NCBI RefSeq assembly: GCF_021155765.1
Contig: NC_060108.1
Coordinates: forward strand, 25,259,025-25,323,024
Direction: 5' to 3'
Length of the DNA stretch: 64,000 bases
Source: Diprion similis
Lineage: Eukaryota > Arthropoda > Insecta > Hymenoptera > Diprionidae
In this document: in pieces, positions 38,575 through 52,046 of the stretch
How positions within the stretch are numbered: the first letter of the stretch is position 1
How the letters are laid out: every line of letters begins with the position of its first letter
Translations under genes and position numbers: made by a program
The notes under the pieces: model-generated
Databases searched by the model: none
What the model saw: only the letters and a program-made list of their open reading frames with translations
Told to the model about the DNA's origin: nothing

Positions 38575-40604
38575 TACAGTCCGTCTCATTTTACCTCAAT
38601 GTGCTTGTGACATATTTTGGGCAAATAGTCACCTAGATTATTGTCCTTATATTTTTATGTTTATACATACATTGCTCTGAGAAATGTTCGATCGGTATAA
38701 TAAAATCGAATCTTCAATAAAATAGCCAAAAGTCGTATATTTTTCAATTCGTATAATTTTCTTCAATTCTATAAATTCTATACTCTGTCTGAGTTGTATA
38801 GAATGTTTATAATGTGTCCCAAACCAGTTTATCCTTGTATCGTGTATTTATGTACATTAGTACATGTATACACGTTATGCTAATTCTCACATGGATATTA
38901 CCAATTTCTAAGCCTGGTGGCATCTGGTAATGCCCAAAAGTTAAAAATTCCAGGCGAATTTATCAAACTCATAGATAAGGTTGAAGTTCAATCTCGGTGA
39001 AAATAATTATAAAATTGTACAATATCCATTTCTTCCCTGGTATTTTGTTACAATAGCATTACTAACTTCATTGATTGTATTGAAATTGAGTCGTCATTAA
39101 TCGTATGCGAGGATAAAATCGATTGATACGTTGATTTTTTTGTGAAACTGTTTTAGCAGTGACGTAGTACCGTTAAGGGTTTACAATTCCAAAACATTTA
39201 TTGATCTGACGTTTACAGTAATTAGTTTACATATTATATTATAGTTGACCAATAAGATCATAGAAAAGTTTTGACTACACCTTACACGCACCACCAATAT
39301 TTAGGTAACTGCTTATACATTTAACTGGGACATGAATAATAATCACATAATGCAATTACCAACTAGTCATAATATGTGTTACAGAGAGACCTAAGACCTC
39401 TGGTATCACAATTCATTAAACTTTATACCTAATAGTACAGAGGTAAAACACAAATATACCGTTATTTGTGAAACTGGGCCGTCGTTATTTTCATAAAACT
39501 TTTTGCGTGTTACAGGACATAAGTATTGCTTCCAGTAAGTGTAGGAATCATAACATTGCATGTGTCTCAAAATTATTTCAAATTTAAAAGAAATTTGTAT
39601 TTTGCATTTGAAACACAGTTTTTTTTGTTTTTTTTTGTTTTTATGTAAAGTCTATTCTATATAATTTCTGTAAATTAAGTTTACATGTCTAATCAGATCT
39701 ATAAGCAGCTAGATAAATTTACATCGAAGCGAACTTCCAAGAATTCTTTGTTTTTTGCTTAAATGCCATAAATTGCTATAAAATTTATAATATTATTTTT
39801 TCAATATTATAACGACAGTGGGTTTTAAAAAAAATAAAACTTATAAAACAAATTAGGTAATATTTATAGCACTAATTTGCCAATTGTTATAATTTACATA
39901 CATACCTAACCATAAAGTAATGAATTTTTTGAAAATTACGGTACAGTTTTCAGAGTTGTTGCGATTCATAACTTCGTTAGCTCAAATATGACAAATTTGG
40001 AAAAGAGAATCGCAAAAAAAAAAAAACACTGAGAAAAAGTGCGATCTCTGATCATTTGTATCGCGCAGAAGTTAAAACGGTATATAAATAACACCGAATT
40101 TAAAATCTCTGTCCTTAGCCTTAAGACTTGAATCTTGTAAGATAATAAACTGTTTTACATGTAAACTGTAAATGTACAAACGTAAAATAAAGCATGGTAT
40201 CAAAACAAATAATAACAAAAATTTTGTGACAAAATCACTAACTCTAGAAATTTTCTTCTTCTCTTCTTTTTTTCTCTTTGCAAAGGGCAAAATACAACCT
40301 TTGAATTCCACTATTATTTTAGAATTTGAGAAAACAAATATGCATGCTCCTGAGACATTGACTGCAAGCACATATGTAACAGTACGAAAAGAATTTGATG
40401 ATGCAATTCGTTTAATTGATAAAAGCCATCAATTGATTTATTTCGATTTTAAAACACCTTACAATGAATACTTGTATAATTAATCATTAATAAGCAAGCG
40501 TATCACTCGTCGAGGCACTCTGTTCCTCTACCGTTCCACAATAAATAACAATCAGCTCGACTCTTACCGTTTGTTTTCATACAAACTTAAAACAAGCGCT
40601 TTGT

Positions 40605-40610
40605 TTTATT
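40605..40610 (-). terminator. Polyadenylation signal of GID4
   Basis: TTTATT on the plus strand reads AATAAA on the minus strand, about 205 bases after the GID4 stop at 40814. Confidence 0.45.
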
Positions 40611-40813
40611 CACCAGTATCGTTACAGACTTACACGTTGCTAATAAAATGATAATCCAATTTGCCAATTTTCTCAGCCTCGAGTTTATAAAATTAATATA
40701 CAAATTTGTCAAGACAAGGGTATATGTCAATTTCTGGATTTGGATTATGAGATCGTTATGCCATAGGGAAGGGATTCAGAAGGGCAACTTGGGCTGAGAA
40801 GCTGGCATTACTT

Positions 40814-42733
40814 TCACCTGAATTCATAAATTTGTATACTGTGTTCGGGAACATGTCGCAGATTCAGTGACTGGAACCTACAAACAATAATAGACCAGCA
40901 GATATTAAACAATATCATGGACTTTGTGTCTTAATGAATATTTTATCATATACCAGAGTAATACACGTGCAAACACCAGCATGTACGAACCATTCAGAGC
41001 TGCGATGGTAATAATAGCCCTCGATTGATGCAGCAGATTTCTGGAAGCAGATGTAATAAAATCCAGCAAAGGAAGCACCATTAATGTCTGTGATCGTGTG
41101 ATCGGGTACCAAAAAGTGCTCCTTCCATCTCATAAACACGAAGTCTGTCCCTTTAAGCGCTTCATAGTCAAAGGTATCAGAGTTGAAAGTCTTGGCGTAC
41201 TGACAGAAAGACTCGAATTTGCTCTGTAATAATAAAAATCACTATTTTTACTCTCCATATCGCCTTAGAAATTATAGGAATACATTAAGGGGTAAAAAAA
41301 AATGAAGCTAACATGAATCAGGAGAATATGTAAGACAGTGGTCATTTCATTTTTCGAATCAAAAACCTCATATAGAGTATAAATTCGTTTTAGAAAATGA
41401 TATTCCCAGCAGAACTCTATGTGCAAATCGTTCCAAACAATATTTTCATAAATACAAGTCGACTTGTATTTCAAGGAGTTATTTCAGTAAACATTTTTTA
41501 AATCTACATGTGAGGGCATCTCACATGCATGTAGGGTATAAGTTTCTTATGTTATATCTAGCACCAAAACCCTCTACTTATATTCAAAACAATATGGTAA
41601 TCAATTCAACAAAGATAGAAGAGAAAAAACAATTTTTTTCAAAATATCGGAGTCTCATTTCTGGTCAATTCAATTGTATCTTTTACCAGCTTCAATGGTA
41701 TATCTGGCTTAACTATCATGAAATTCACATATGAATTCAATAAATGAAATACACACACATACTTATCACGGAAAAAGATAAGCAAAACTAATTCCGTCTC
41801 ATGAAATTGTGGGGATATCGCAGATATAATTATGTCGCCAGATAAACTAATTACTAAAAAAACAACTTTGATTATCTTAAACTTGCATGACGAAGATTAC
41901 AACTTTGGGAGGAAGAAATAGATAGACAATGTAGTACACCGCGAGCCTTGTTCCAATAAATTTTGAACTCTTGATGGTACAATTTTGCCCTACCAGGTAA
42001 ATTATGAAAAGTATTATAATAACAAGAATCTGTATTTAAAACTTATTCAAAAAGCTAAGAACAAACCCAATGTTTCTTGTCAACATCCTCGTTAGCGTCC
42101 CATTTTCGAGTGAGAAAAGGATACTTCTTCGATATGATTTCACCATCGAAGAACGTCGTCAATGTAGGGTACTCTTCAGTTAACCCTTTGATTTTGAGGT
42201 ACCCGCATAAGTAGCTGTTTTCTTCGTCGACATGCTGAAACAAGATCAACGATGAGAAAATTACTCGACAACATTAAGCCCAGTGTAATTTGAGATTCGT
42301 TAGCTGAGAGCTAGCATTATATTTGGTACAATATTGTAGCTAATTAACCTATAAACGAAAACGTGATAAACACGGATCAGCGTGGATAATTGGAAATGAC
42401 ATTAACATTCGTTGAACCGAAAATCCGCGTACTTGATACCACGTTCAAACGCGACTGAGTAAAGTGTCAAAAACCAACGTGGCTCGGTTGTCTGGAGAAT
42501 TGGCACCCAGGAAGACACCGAGAGGTGTTCAACGGATTCGCAATGTTAAGGCGTAATTAATCCGCAACACGAGTAGCACAACTAACCTGCAAAATAACCT
42601 CGACGTCGTAACTATTTCCTTTCGATTTTTGCGAGCCTTGAAATCTCGAGCCGTTGTAGAGGAGAGACTTTGTGACTCCAGGTTGCTTCGAATTAGCAGG
42701 CGGCGGTGGCACCACATCTACTTTCACCGGCAT
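40814..42733 (-). CDS. GID4: GID4, substrate receptor of the CTLH/GID E3 ligase
   Basis: Four coding exons on the minus strand: 42587-42733, 42067-42234, 40991-41223 and 40814-40877, giving 203 residues. GID4 (yeast Vid24) recruits substrates with an N-terminal proline degron to the CTLH ubiquitin ligase. The sequence shows [23 protein letters not shown] (25-47), [22 protein letters not shown] (57-78), [32 protein letters not shown] and [21 protein letters not shown]. It ends [13 protein letters not shown]. It is nearly identical to vertebrate GID4 over the beta-barrel. It lacks the long disordered N-terminus of human GID4, unless an upstream start exists. The exon 2 donor is GTTTGT, and the exon 3 donor is GTTCGT, which splits the TGG codon of SSEW. 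It is head to head with insomniac. Confidence 0.96.
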
Positions 42734-43098
42734 CCTAAGCCTGAGTGCTCAAACCCAGCCGACAAGCATCAAGCATCTCCTCGTCACAAGACCATCGCAA
42801 TGACTGCCGGTAGCGCAGGAAAGATGGTTGGATTTATATAAGGTCTCGACCCCGAACAACGCTGATCAAATCTGTTTCTGTTTCGGGATTCATTGTTTAC
42901 CTACGATCGAAAAATATGAATGTAAATTTTAAAATATGCCAACTGAGATCTGTTCGCAAGAATTCTTACGCGTGCAACCCTTTATCGTGGATCATAATTG
43001 TTTAGTTTTTCGATTGTTCAAAGCAGTTGTGCGTACGTTTTCCGGATCCATGTTAACGCTGATCGGAAATGGAGAGACAATGTTGTGTCAAAACGAAG
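42734..43098. promoter_or_regulatory. Bidirectional promoter region of GID4 and insomniac
   Basis: Only 365 bp separate the start codons of two divergent genes, so their promoters must share this stretch, allowing for unseen 5' UTR exons. A TATA-like box, TTTATATAAGG, lies at 42833-42843. On the minus strand it reads TATATAAA and sits about 100 bases upstream of the GID4 start codon. A short upstream open frame begins at 42936 on the plus strand. Confidence 0.5.
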
Positions 43099-46000
43099 AT
43101 GGCGGAGTTTGGCGATACAAACTCCCACGACGGAGTGACGGAAAATAACCTTCCGAAACGGTGTAACAATCAGTGGGTGAAATTGAATGTCGGTGGGACG
43201 TATTTCTTGACGGCAAAAACGACGCTGGCTAGAGATCCGAACTCGTTTCTCTATCGGCTGTGTCAGGAGGACTCGGATCTCATCTCGGATAGGGTTAGTT
43301 TACACTCTAAAAGAACCGGGACTTTTAAAACCGTGCGCTAACACACGACTCAGCACGAAACTGTGGAGTCTCGTCTCGAGCGTCGAGTTCCCACCTCGTG
43401 AGCATATATACCCTCTAAAAATTCTGATTTGCTTTTTTCTTTGTTTTACATCGACAGGATGAAACCGGGGCGTATTTGATCGATCGAGATCCAACTTATT
43501 TTAGTCCAGTTCTAAATTACCTGCGTCATGGTAAGCTAGTTATCAACAAGGACCTGGCCGAGGAAGGAGTCCTAGAGGAGGCTGAATTCTACAATATTAC
43601 CGAGCTCATTAGATTGGTTAAGGAACGAATTATCCTCAGGGACACACGGCCGATGCGCGACTCTAAGAAGTATGTATACAGGGTGTTGCAGTGTCACGAG
43701 GATGAGCTGACGCAGATGGTTTCTACAATGTCTGATGGGTGGAAATTTGAACAGGTACGAATTGCTTGTTTAGCTTAAAGAGGAATTGGATATACTGTTC
43801 CACTTATAAATTGTCTCGAACAAAAGTTCGTAGAGTAAAAGTATACTTAGCCAAGTAAAATTTCAATGAAGGAATATTCCCTTAAACAACTCGACTGTAT
43901 TAGTTCAATCCAGCGGCCTAGTGGTTTTTTTTTTCATGTATTACGTTCCCCCGATATATTTTTAACGCTAATGAACATAATAATTGCAATGATTTGCCAC
44001 GTATTTTCTCCCTCTTTAGCTCATCAACATCGGATCCCAATATAATTATGGAAATGAGGATCAGGCGGAGTTCCTGTGCGTCGTTAGTCGCGAGTATGGA
44101 GCTAGCCAGATCAGCAGCAAGGAACAAGAGGCGACTGATCGTGTGAAGGTACTAACACCTTATACAAACATCCTACATACCCACCCCACTCAGAGCAGTC
44201 ACGATTCATGATTCGGGAATAAGTGTTTCAGTTTCTTTTGTACTTGCACACTACCCTTATGTCTTGATTACCAGCATTGATATTAAGCCTGGTTCTACAT
44301 TCCATAATCTTTGTACAATTTTCCATCGAAGTCCGTTTTTGCGAATGGATATTCTGGAGAGCTTTTTGAATTGCCATAGTATTTTAATCTAGTGGACCAA
44401 TTTATTAAAGAAAAATATAAAACAGAATACGATAGAATTATGTCATTCTCTACTAAGAGCCTGAGTATGGCTGTGTATTTGATTGGTGGAAAACCTGAAA
44501 CTTGAACTTGTACAAGTATCTCCTACATTTTAAAATTCGTTAATTTTAATTTTATTATGAATGGTTTTTATACTAAATATAATACAGTTTCGTTGCACAT
44601 CCAGAAAAGTGAGGAGAGACTTTGTATTTAGTTTTTATAGACATGCCAGTATTTGTTTTACTAGTAGCACATTGTAGAAGTATTGTATCAATCATTTTTT
44701 ATTGTATTTATCATTATATCGATTATCCAAAGATTTTCAGTAACATATCGAGCAATTTGCTTTAGCTAGATGAAGTTTTTAACTCGGACATTGTATACTA
44801 GTGGATGTGAATCAAGAACATCAAAAACAGACTCACCAAAGATTTAATAACAGTGACAGTAAAATCATATGTGCATAGTTTACCGTATTCATTATTTATT
44901 TTAATTTTTTTACTCTAAATTATAGTGATTTTACGTGTTTCGTGTTCATAAAATTCTTACACTTTCACTAGTATACACATTGTATGGTATTTTTTGTACA
45001 ATATATTATTTAGAGCAGCCAGTATGAATGTTGACAGGTGTTGCTCTATCCAATTTTGTCGCGGTGTTATTCAGTCTTTTCGCTTTAATAGATCTTACAA
45101 GATTAATCTTATCGTCAGGTAATTACGAATCTTTCGTGGAAGAATAATGCCTCAACAAACATTGTATAGTAATGTTTAAACACTAAAACCTGGTTCTAAA
45201 CATGTTATATGTAGAACATATAAGTAATTTGTTTCGCCAATTTTCTTCACCTCATAGAACCAGGATCAATTTGAAAATTTGACAACATCGATTTCTGCCT
45301 AATAAATTTCACATTCGTAATCGTGTATTTATAAATTTTTTGTAGTAACGTGTTTTCAGGCACTTTTTTTCAAGTAAAAATGAGGAAATTTAGATTTCAT
45401 ATTATTTAATATAAATTATGAAATTTCCGCGTTCACTTCAATCAGTTGAGAAAATGGAAAATTATAATAAAAGAATTTTCGTATCTCTGGCTCTGATTTA
45501 TCAAATTCCAGTATCTCGAATCAAAAGATAATCCAAATATGAGAATGGTGATGTTTTAAATAATTCTTGAACGAGCATACTACCGAGGCAGTAGATATCT
45601 TGCGACTGAAATTAATGTTGTTTAATGTGAATTCAATGAGTCTCAAATTAAGTAATTTAAATTCGATTTAATATCGGATATTCATCAAAAGGCTGATCTA
45701 TATATGCATGTTCTTTGGAGTGTTTATATGTGATTTACTTTGATTTTGTTCAATTTTTGCTCCTCGTTACCATTGTATTGCATGCTATTCGCCAAATAAA
45801 TAGTTATTTCATCCCAGTAAAGTTGGTTTGGTTACTATCATCACCCCGTCTTGCATGGTTACTCTGGCATGTTGATACATGGGTACAAACATTAACTTCG
45901 GTTACAGTAATTTCTAATGTGATTATCCAGTAGTTCAGTGTTGTATCCTTGCTTTCTCCTACTGAGAACAGTTATTATATTACTTTATCATATTTATACT

Positions 46001-46290
46001 CACATTGATTATACATATAATTATACACAATATTCATCGCATAGATATCAATGAGATTATCTATGATTCTACGTATCATTAAGATAGCAGAACATAATCG
46101 ATCAAAAATAATTAAGAATGATAATAGAATAAAAAAAAAAAATGGTTTTAATCCTCTTGTATTTTAAAACGAATCTAAACACACCTATAATTACCTTAAA
46201 AACACATGAAATAAAATGAAATTAAAAATAATAAGTTGGAGTTGTTCGATTCTATTTTAGGTCCTACAGCAGAAGGGCTCACGCATGTAA
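43099..46290 (+). CDS. inc: Insomniac, BTB/POZ Cullin-3 adaptor (KCTD2/5/17 orthologue)
   Basis: Four coding exons: 43099-43293, 43458-43754, 44020-44148 and 46261-46290, all phase 0, giving 216 residues. Insomniac is a Cullin-3 adaptor needed for normal sleep in Drosophila. The BTB (T1-type) domain begins [29 protein letters not shown]. It continues [43 protein letters not shown]. The C-terminal domain includes [26 protein letters not shown] and [20 protein letters not shown]. The end, VLQQKGSRM, matches the KCTD5 terminus. I chose the ATG at 43099 (gaagATGGCGGAG, giving MAEFGD). An in-frame ATG at 43069 would add ten residues. The last exon supplies only nine residues, after a 2.1-kb intron. 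Confidence 0.95.
44149..46260. other. Intron 3 of insomniac
   Basis: 2,112 bp of AT-rich sequence with no recognisable gene. Several CCTGGTTCTA-like strings occur near 44288, 45189 and 45258 in either orientation, which may be a small dispersed motif or coincidence. Confidence 0.5.
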
Positions 46291-49200
46291 ATCTAGTCCT
46301 GCTAGACCAACGTTGCAGCAAGAAGACGAAGACTGTGTTTTTCTTTCTTTCTTTTAATTTTTTTTTTCCTCTGTTTAACTTAGCAGCTCGATTAATAAAA
46401 TTTGTCTAGTTATGTACACACGTCTGCAACTATGTTGTTAGCATAACTTAACGAAAATAGATTGGTAATCAGTAATATGTAACAAATGATGAAAGTTTGT
46501 GAGATTATCACGATTTCATTATTTGTTGCAGAGGCTAAAGAAAAAATAAATTCACGTACTACACATCGCAGGCATACACCGAAAAACTCTTCAAGTCCAA
46601 AAGCGTACCATTTTTGTTGCAAGTTCTATCAGATAATGGAGACATTTGTAAAATTCTGACAAGAATTCTCATCAGCTTGATGTTATTTCCGTCACGAATA
46701 TGGATCGCATGCTCTTGCCATTTTCGTGAATTTTGGATTTCAAGGGTATTTGTCTCGTGTTGTATTCCAACGATTTGTATGATAAGTATATATTATAAAT
46801 TTGTTGTTATTTAAATATTATTATTATATTAAATAGAACGTGTTGCCTGACGGTTAACAAGATGGTTCTGTATAGTAGATTTTAAAAACGAAATATACAT
46901 GACCTGTTCACTTGACAGTGGACTAAATATAAAAAACATTAAATAAACTAAATGAATAAATAAACAAAAAAAATCTAAATAATAGAAGAGCACACTCTCA
47001 AAACCATTGATAATTTTCACGACATTATGATAGTAAGATAAGAAGCATTATCTTGTTGTTGAAAGTGCTGGGGAGGACGAATCGGCTGCAGTGTAGCAGC
47101 GCATCGTTCTCTTGATTTTTAAATCCCTTGCACATCCAACAATGAAAGAATTTACTTACGTTTCAACCATTACTACTAACTTTCAGACAACATTTACAGA
47201 CACAACATGATATAATTTAAATGAGCTTTCAGACGTTGAAAGTGTCTAGTATTAAAACGTTCGAATTTTGTGTTTGCCGTTGGATAAACTATAGTCGATA
47301 AACGTTGTTGATTTTATTTCTCTAAGTACACACTACACACCGAATGCAGAATTTGATGAAATGTATTTGTATGATGAACCGTTGATGGTATATCATTGTG
47401 GCATCTCACAGTTAGTACGTGCAGCTAGGAATTGCATGCATCAAACGGTACTTGAACGATAAATTAATATTACGTGATAATTTTATGAAAGCCATGGAGT
47501 AGCGAATTATTTCGGTACACCTGCAGTCACGTGTTCATATTATAAATTATGACCATTTGTATGTTCATGCGAAATGGTATCAAAAAGATTCGTTCATTAT
47601 TTACATGTACCAGAAAGTATATTTTCTGGTTTTGACATCAAAGCAGAAAATCTCCTTAGGAAGATTCTCACGAAACGTACTTCAAATATTAAATATCTAC
47701 TACGAAAAATACTCGAAATCAAAATTATGAGCAGTGAGAAACAGCAAGTATTGTTATTCGTAAATAATTTGTCTGTAGATAAGAGAAATTATTATTTTGA
47801 ACATCACAGCTAATCGTAACTATCATCTGACGATCACGTTTCATGTTAATTTCCATAAAAACTTCTATAATAAAACGATTATTTTCCATTAGCTCAACTA
47901 ATTCTTATTGTATAAAGCATGTTTTTATTTTCTTCACCTTCATTTTCAATTACTCTTATAAGTTTGTTCTAATTTTTTGTTAATTTATATCTCATCTTAG
48001 ACAATCTGAACCACTCATCACTGCACTGCCGCTATACAAACATATTTTACATTTATATAATGAGTTTTATCGCAGAATAAATTTGTAATAAATTATTACG
48101 ACCAACTTGATGAAAAATTCTTCGTGAGATGGTAATACATGTAATTTTTAGTATTAAGTACAATAACGTATAGAATCTGGTACTCAACTATCTTTGTGGA
48201 TGAGAAAAAAATATAAAAATAACAATAACAATAATGTTTATGGACGAATAAATCTGCAAAAATATGGTCCGCGGTATGTCTATCGTTCATTGTTAAAACG
48301 ATTAAATAATATCCGATTATTTTACGCTAATATTTTCGTAGTACTTTGACCTGTACTTTTTACATTGAATTCACACCACTTTATTTGCACATATTTCAAT
48401 AGACAAACACCGATTAATTGATTTAGAAGTAAGCAATAGTTGCTTGGAACAACTTTATATCGACCGGTACCTGTAGTTATATTCGTTACTATTACTATTA
48501 TTATTATTATGATTATTATTATTACTATTCATATATTTGTACAAAGCAATGTAACGAGTGTAAAAAATTGTTTGAGAAGTAACTAAAGGGGTACAAAATG
48601 AATAATAATAACATAACACAAATCATTATAATTAGGAAAATATGTAGGGAGAAAGAGAGAGAATGTTGTTACGTTTTTATCACATGTTTTAGAACTTTGC
48701 ACTATTATAATCATAATATTTTACCCTTCAGTTTATATCTCGTGAAATGAATATATTGTTAAACATATATTTTTCAATTATATTTCGCCGTTGAATGAGT
48801 TGCGTTGATTTTATACACACGAGATAATTTAGATATATTGTGATATTTGTATAAACTAGGATTGAGAATCGTTAGTATAATATTCTGGGTGACACCTGCA
48901 AGGGCTGCAGGGTTTATTATAATTGCCACGTGGGAAATTTATGATTAATAAATTAATAATAAACCCCATCATAGATGTTTTGTTTTAATTTCTTTTCTTC
49001 TTTGTTTATTTACACATCGTTCAAGTTTTGAGTTAATCATTATTGGCAAATTTCGTAAACCAAGTAACTTTCTAATCTTGCTCGCCAACCTACTGTTAAA
49101 ATTCCTCATTAAAAAATTGGTGCCGATTATTTTGATTATATATTTTTATATCTTTGATTATATATTATCAATTCTTGAGAATGTTCGTTACAGTGTAATG

Positions 49201-50388
49201 TATGAAAAAAAAACTTCATAACAACATGTCAATATTCATGTTAGTAATCAGTCAACGATGTATGAATAGATTAATTGTGAATGTGTATAGTTATCTTCGA
49301 TAGATAAAAATCCTAGACAATTTATGTAGCGTCTTGTAGATAGTAAGGCGAAAAACAGAAGTTTGGATCATTCAGTCTTTCGTTAACACATTGGAATAAC
49401 GTTTCAAAGATGGTATCGATAAATCGATGCATACATATATACATGATATATATTAATAAGTACACACGTATGAGTATTTGGACATGTGAAAAAAATTTGT
49501 ACTTTCATAGGCGAATTTCTAAATCAATTTTATACGTGTATTAAATTTTCGTTTAGAGATAAGAATTAGGATAATTAGCCTGCGACTAAATTACATGTAA
49601 ATTAGTACATCACAATGAAATACATTTTCTGTTTTGTATTAAATTTAGAATTAATAAAAACTTGCACAATATCTCAATATGAGTATAACGTAAATTATGT
49701 ATCATCCCCTAGAAATATAATTTTCTAACGTGCTAAAAATATTTAGACAAATGCACGTACAGATTAGGGTTTCGACAGTGTTTATTCAATTTTCTTAATG
49801 TTTTTTTTTTTTTTTATGAAATATACGAAATTATAACGAATAGCAATCATGGAGCATTATTGATATCGTTCTATTCTATACATACAAAAACGTTTTTTAA
49901 AATAAACAAACTTTTCATTTTGAAATCGTACGTGTTCCCTCATTTATAATTATTGTAAATTATAATTATCTTACAATCATATTATACCTGTGCAATGATA
50001 TTATACATTGATATTAAAAAGAAGATGCAATACACGATGAAAATAATATACTCTGTACCATAGGAGTGAAAGAAATAAGATAATTGAATAAAACTTGCTG
50101 AAATTCTAAAATGAATAGAAAACGGTAATAATAATTATACAACTGACGTTGAGTAGTGAGAAAATTTCAAACTGACGATGTATTGACAAAACTTTAAAAC
50201 TCAATGATTTCTTTATAAATATAATATATTGTTTGGTATGTACAGGCGGAATTACAAATTACGAAATCTGATGAAAAAATCGTAATAACAATATCAATAA
50301 TAATAAAAGAATTAATAATAGTAGAATAACAGGATGAGAGTGAAAGAGTATTACACTCTTGTTAATCAATTACTTCAATTTTCCTTCA
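46291..50388. other. Convergent 3' region between insomniac and LAMTOR2
   Basis: About 4.1 kb of very AT-rich sequence with no coding gene supported. It should include the 3' UTRs of insomniac, with a nearby AATAAA at 46394-46399, and of LAMTOR2 on the other strand. A run of TTA/ATT trinucleotides lies near 48490-48525 and poly(T) near 49801-49815. Confidence 0.5.
46394..46399 (+). terminator. Polyadenylation signal AATAAA of insomniac (proximal)
   Basis: A canonical hexamer about 104 bases after the insomniac stop, followed by GT-rich sequence. More distal signals are likely in the AT-rich region beyond. Confidence 0.4.
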
Positions 50389-51339
50389 TCATGGCATACT
50401 GGCTATCGTTTTCAACGGCTGATCCAGGTACTTAGCAAGAGCTTGTGCCTTTTCTCGGAGAAGTCCAAATCCCACATTTTTTCTAGCGTAGAGACAGAGT
50501 AGCAGATTTGCCACTTCTGTTACAACGACCTTACCCTCCTGAAAGATAATTCTTTTACTCAATACACTGCTATGCAACAAACAATACAAATTCAAAATCA
50601 CTAACAACTGGTTGAGAATACATTTAACAACTTGTTTCAATCAGGTAGCAATTCGAAGTATTGAAAAAGCTAAGGAAAGAAAATCAGGGAGAATAAGGTC
50701 AGCAAAGTTTTCTGCACTGGGTATCCTAGACAATTATTTATGAAATACAAGTTTCGACACATTGATGTGAAAAGAAAGAACGCTGTGGTAAAACAAGAGT
50801 TTTAATCTATGCTGAAATAATATTTAAAGAAAAGAAAGGGAAGAACAGTTTGCGAAAGATTATACAATTGATCACCATGCAGTCCATCAGGACAAACTGC
50901 AGTTCATCCTCCTTGAAGGCGTTACGACCATTCTTTTCATAAGCGGACCAAATGTTGCTCGTTATCGCTGCAGTGACCCTGGCATCTTTATCCCCATATC
51001 CGCTGTAGGCAAGAAGTCCTCCGTCCCTGCTGAGTAGCCTAAATTTACGTAACAAAAGTGGAGATGTAATACGATGAACAGGTCATCGCTCAAAAGCTTG
51101 TACACACTAAAAGTTTCACCTAATCAGCACATTTGCCACGTCAATCTCAGTTAATCATTCGGCCATTGGCATAATATGGCTATTTGAGAGATTTATTATT
51201 GGCCGAAGATTGATTCGTATCCAGAAATTTATAGGTTAACTTTACTGTTTATCAGTTTTTTTCATACTCACAGTGTGTTTTCAACGCCCCCTGTATTCGC
51301 CTGGCTGAGAACTTGCGTAAGTGCTTTTGGTTTTAACAT
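50389..51339 (-). CDS. LAMTOR2: LAMTOR2, Ragulator complex roadblock subunit
   Basis: Three coding exons on the minus strand: 51272-51339, 50876-51038 and 50389-50538, giving 126 residues (human 125). Junction phases are 2 then 0. LAMTOR2 (p14/ROBLD3) pairs with LAMTOR3 in Ragulator, which anchors Rag GTPases and mTORC1 signalling at the lysosome. The sequence shows [20 protein letters not shown], then [20 protein letters not shown] and [15 protein letters not shown]. The last exon has [20 protein letters not shown] and ends [14 protein letters not shown]. The whole protein is one roadblock/LC7 domain. Exon 1 encodes only 22 full codons. RSPH4A lies upstream on the same strand, 707 bp away. 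Confidence 0.96.
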
Positions 51340-52046
51340 TGTTTATATCCTTTCAAAGCGTTCTTTCGATATTATTTGCACAACAAATATCACGTTTGAC
51401 AGTTCACAGGCTGAGTCAACGGACTCTTGCTTGGGTTGCGTGGAAGAGCTTCGCTTGTTCGTATAGCAGCCTCTTTTTTCTGACAGTTTATCGAACTCGT
51501 TTCACCGCCCGGATTTCGATAGCTCGAATTTCGATACAATTATCGAAGCTAACGGTTATCGCCGGGTTTAAAAGCTTGAAAGACATCTTGTTTTCGAAAA
51601 ATCAATGTTCGTTCAAAGATCACAAATCGTAATTCTTGCAGCAATACGACGCTTACAATTTTAAACGTTTATTCGTTAAATCACTTTGAGAATTCAGATT
51701 CACTCACAATATGATTCGTATATGTGGATAAAAATTTCAAACGGATTGAGTTGAATTGAATTCTCAAATTGAAATCATTTGTTCGCGGCGTGGTTTTTTT
51801 TTTTTTTGTCAATGTACGTACTATACGGAATATAAATCGCGATTGAATTTTTTTAACATACCCATGAATTCTCGATTGTGCATCTTCAATTTCATAGGGA
51901 TTCAACGGAAAATTTTAAATTAGGAAGAATTCGACATCCGTATATGTATTACTTGTTCTGAGAGACGCGTATATTTGCACTGCAGATAAAACACGGTGTA
52001 TTTGTTTAAAATTCGAGTTTTCATTACACCTGTATTAATTCCTCTC
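51340..52046. other. Spacer between RSPH4A and LAMTOR2
   Basis: 707 bp holding the RSPH4A 3' UTR and the LAMTOR2 promoter. A minus-strand AATAAA at 51668-51673 is a plausible RSPH4A polyadenylation signal, about 375 bases past its stop. Overlapping open frames at 51275-51632 look like chance. Confidence 0.5.

Larger units (their letters stand above)
38321..40813. other. Convergent 3' region between the uncharacterised gene and GID4
   Basis: AT-rich sequence between two genes that run towards each other. It holds the 3' UTR of the plus-strand gene, with AATAAA at 38569-38574, and that of GID4, with a minus-strand AATAAA at 40605-40610. A (TA)n tract is at about 38454-38472. Open frames on both strands at 40072-40483 look like chance in low-complexity DNA. 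Confidence 0.55.

Noticed and set aside
40072-40483. Overlapping open frames of about 100 codons on both strands
   Set aside because: Low-complexity AT-rich DNA in a convergent 3' region. Both strands are open and neither protein has recognisable motifs.
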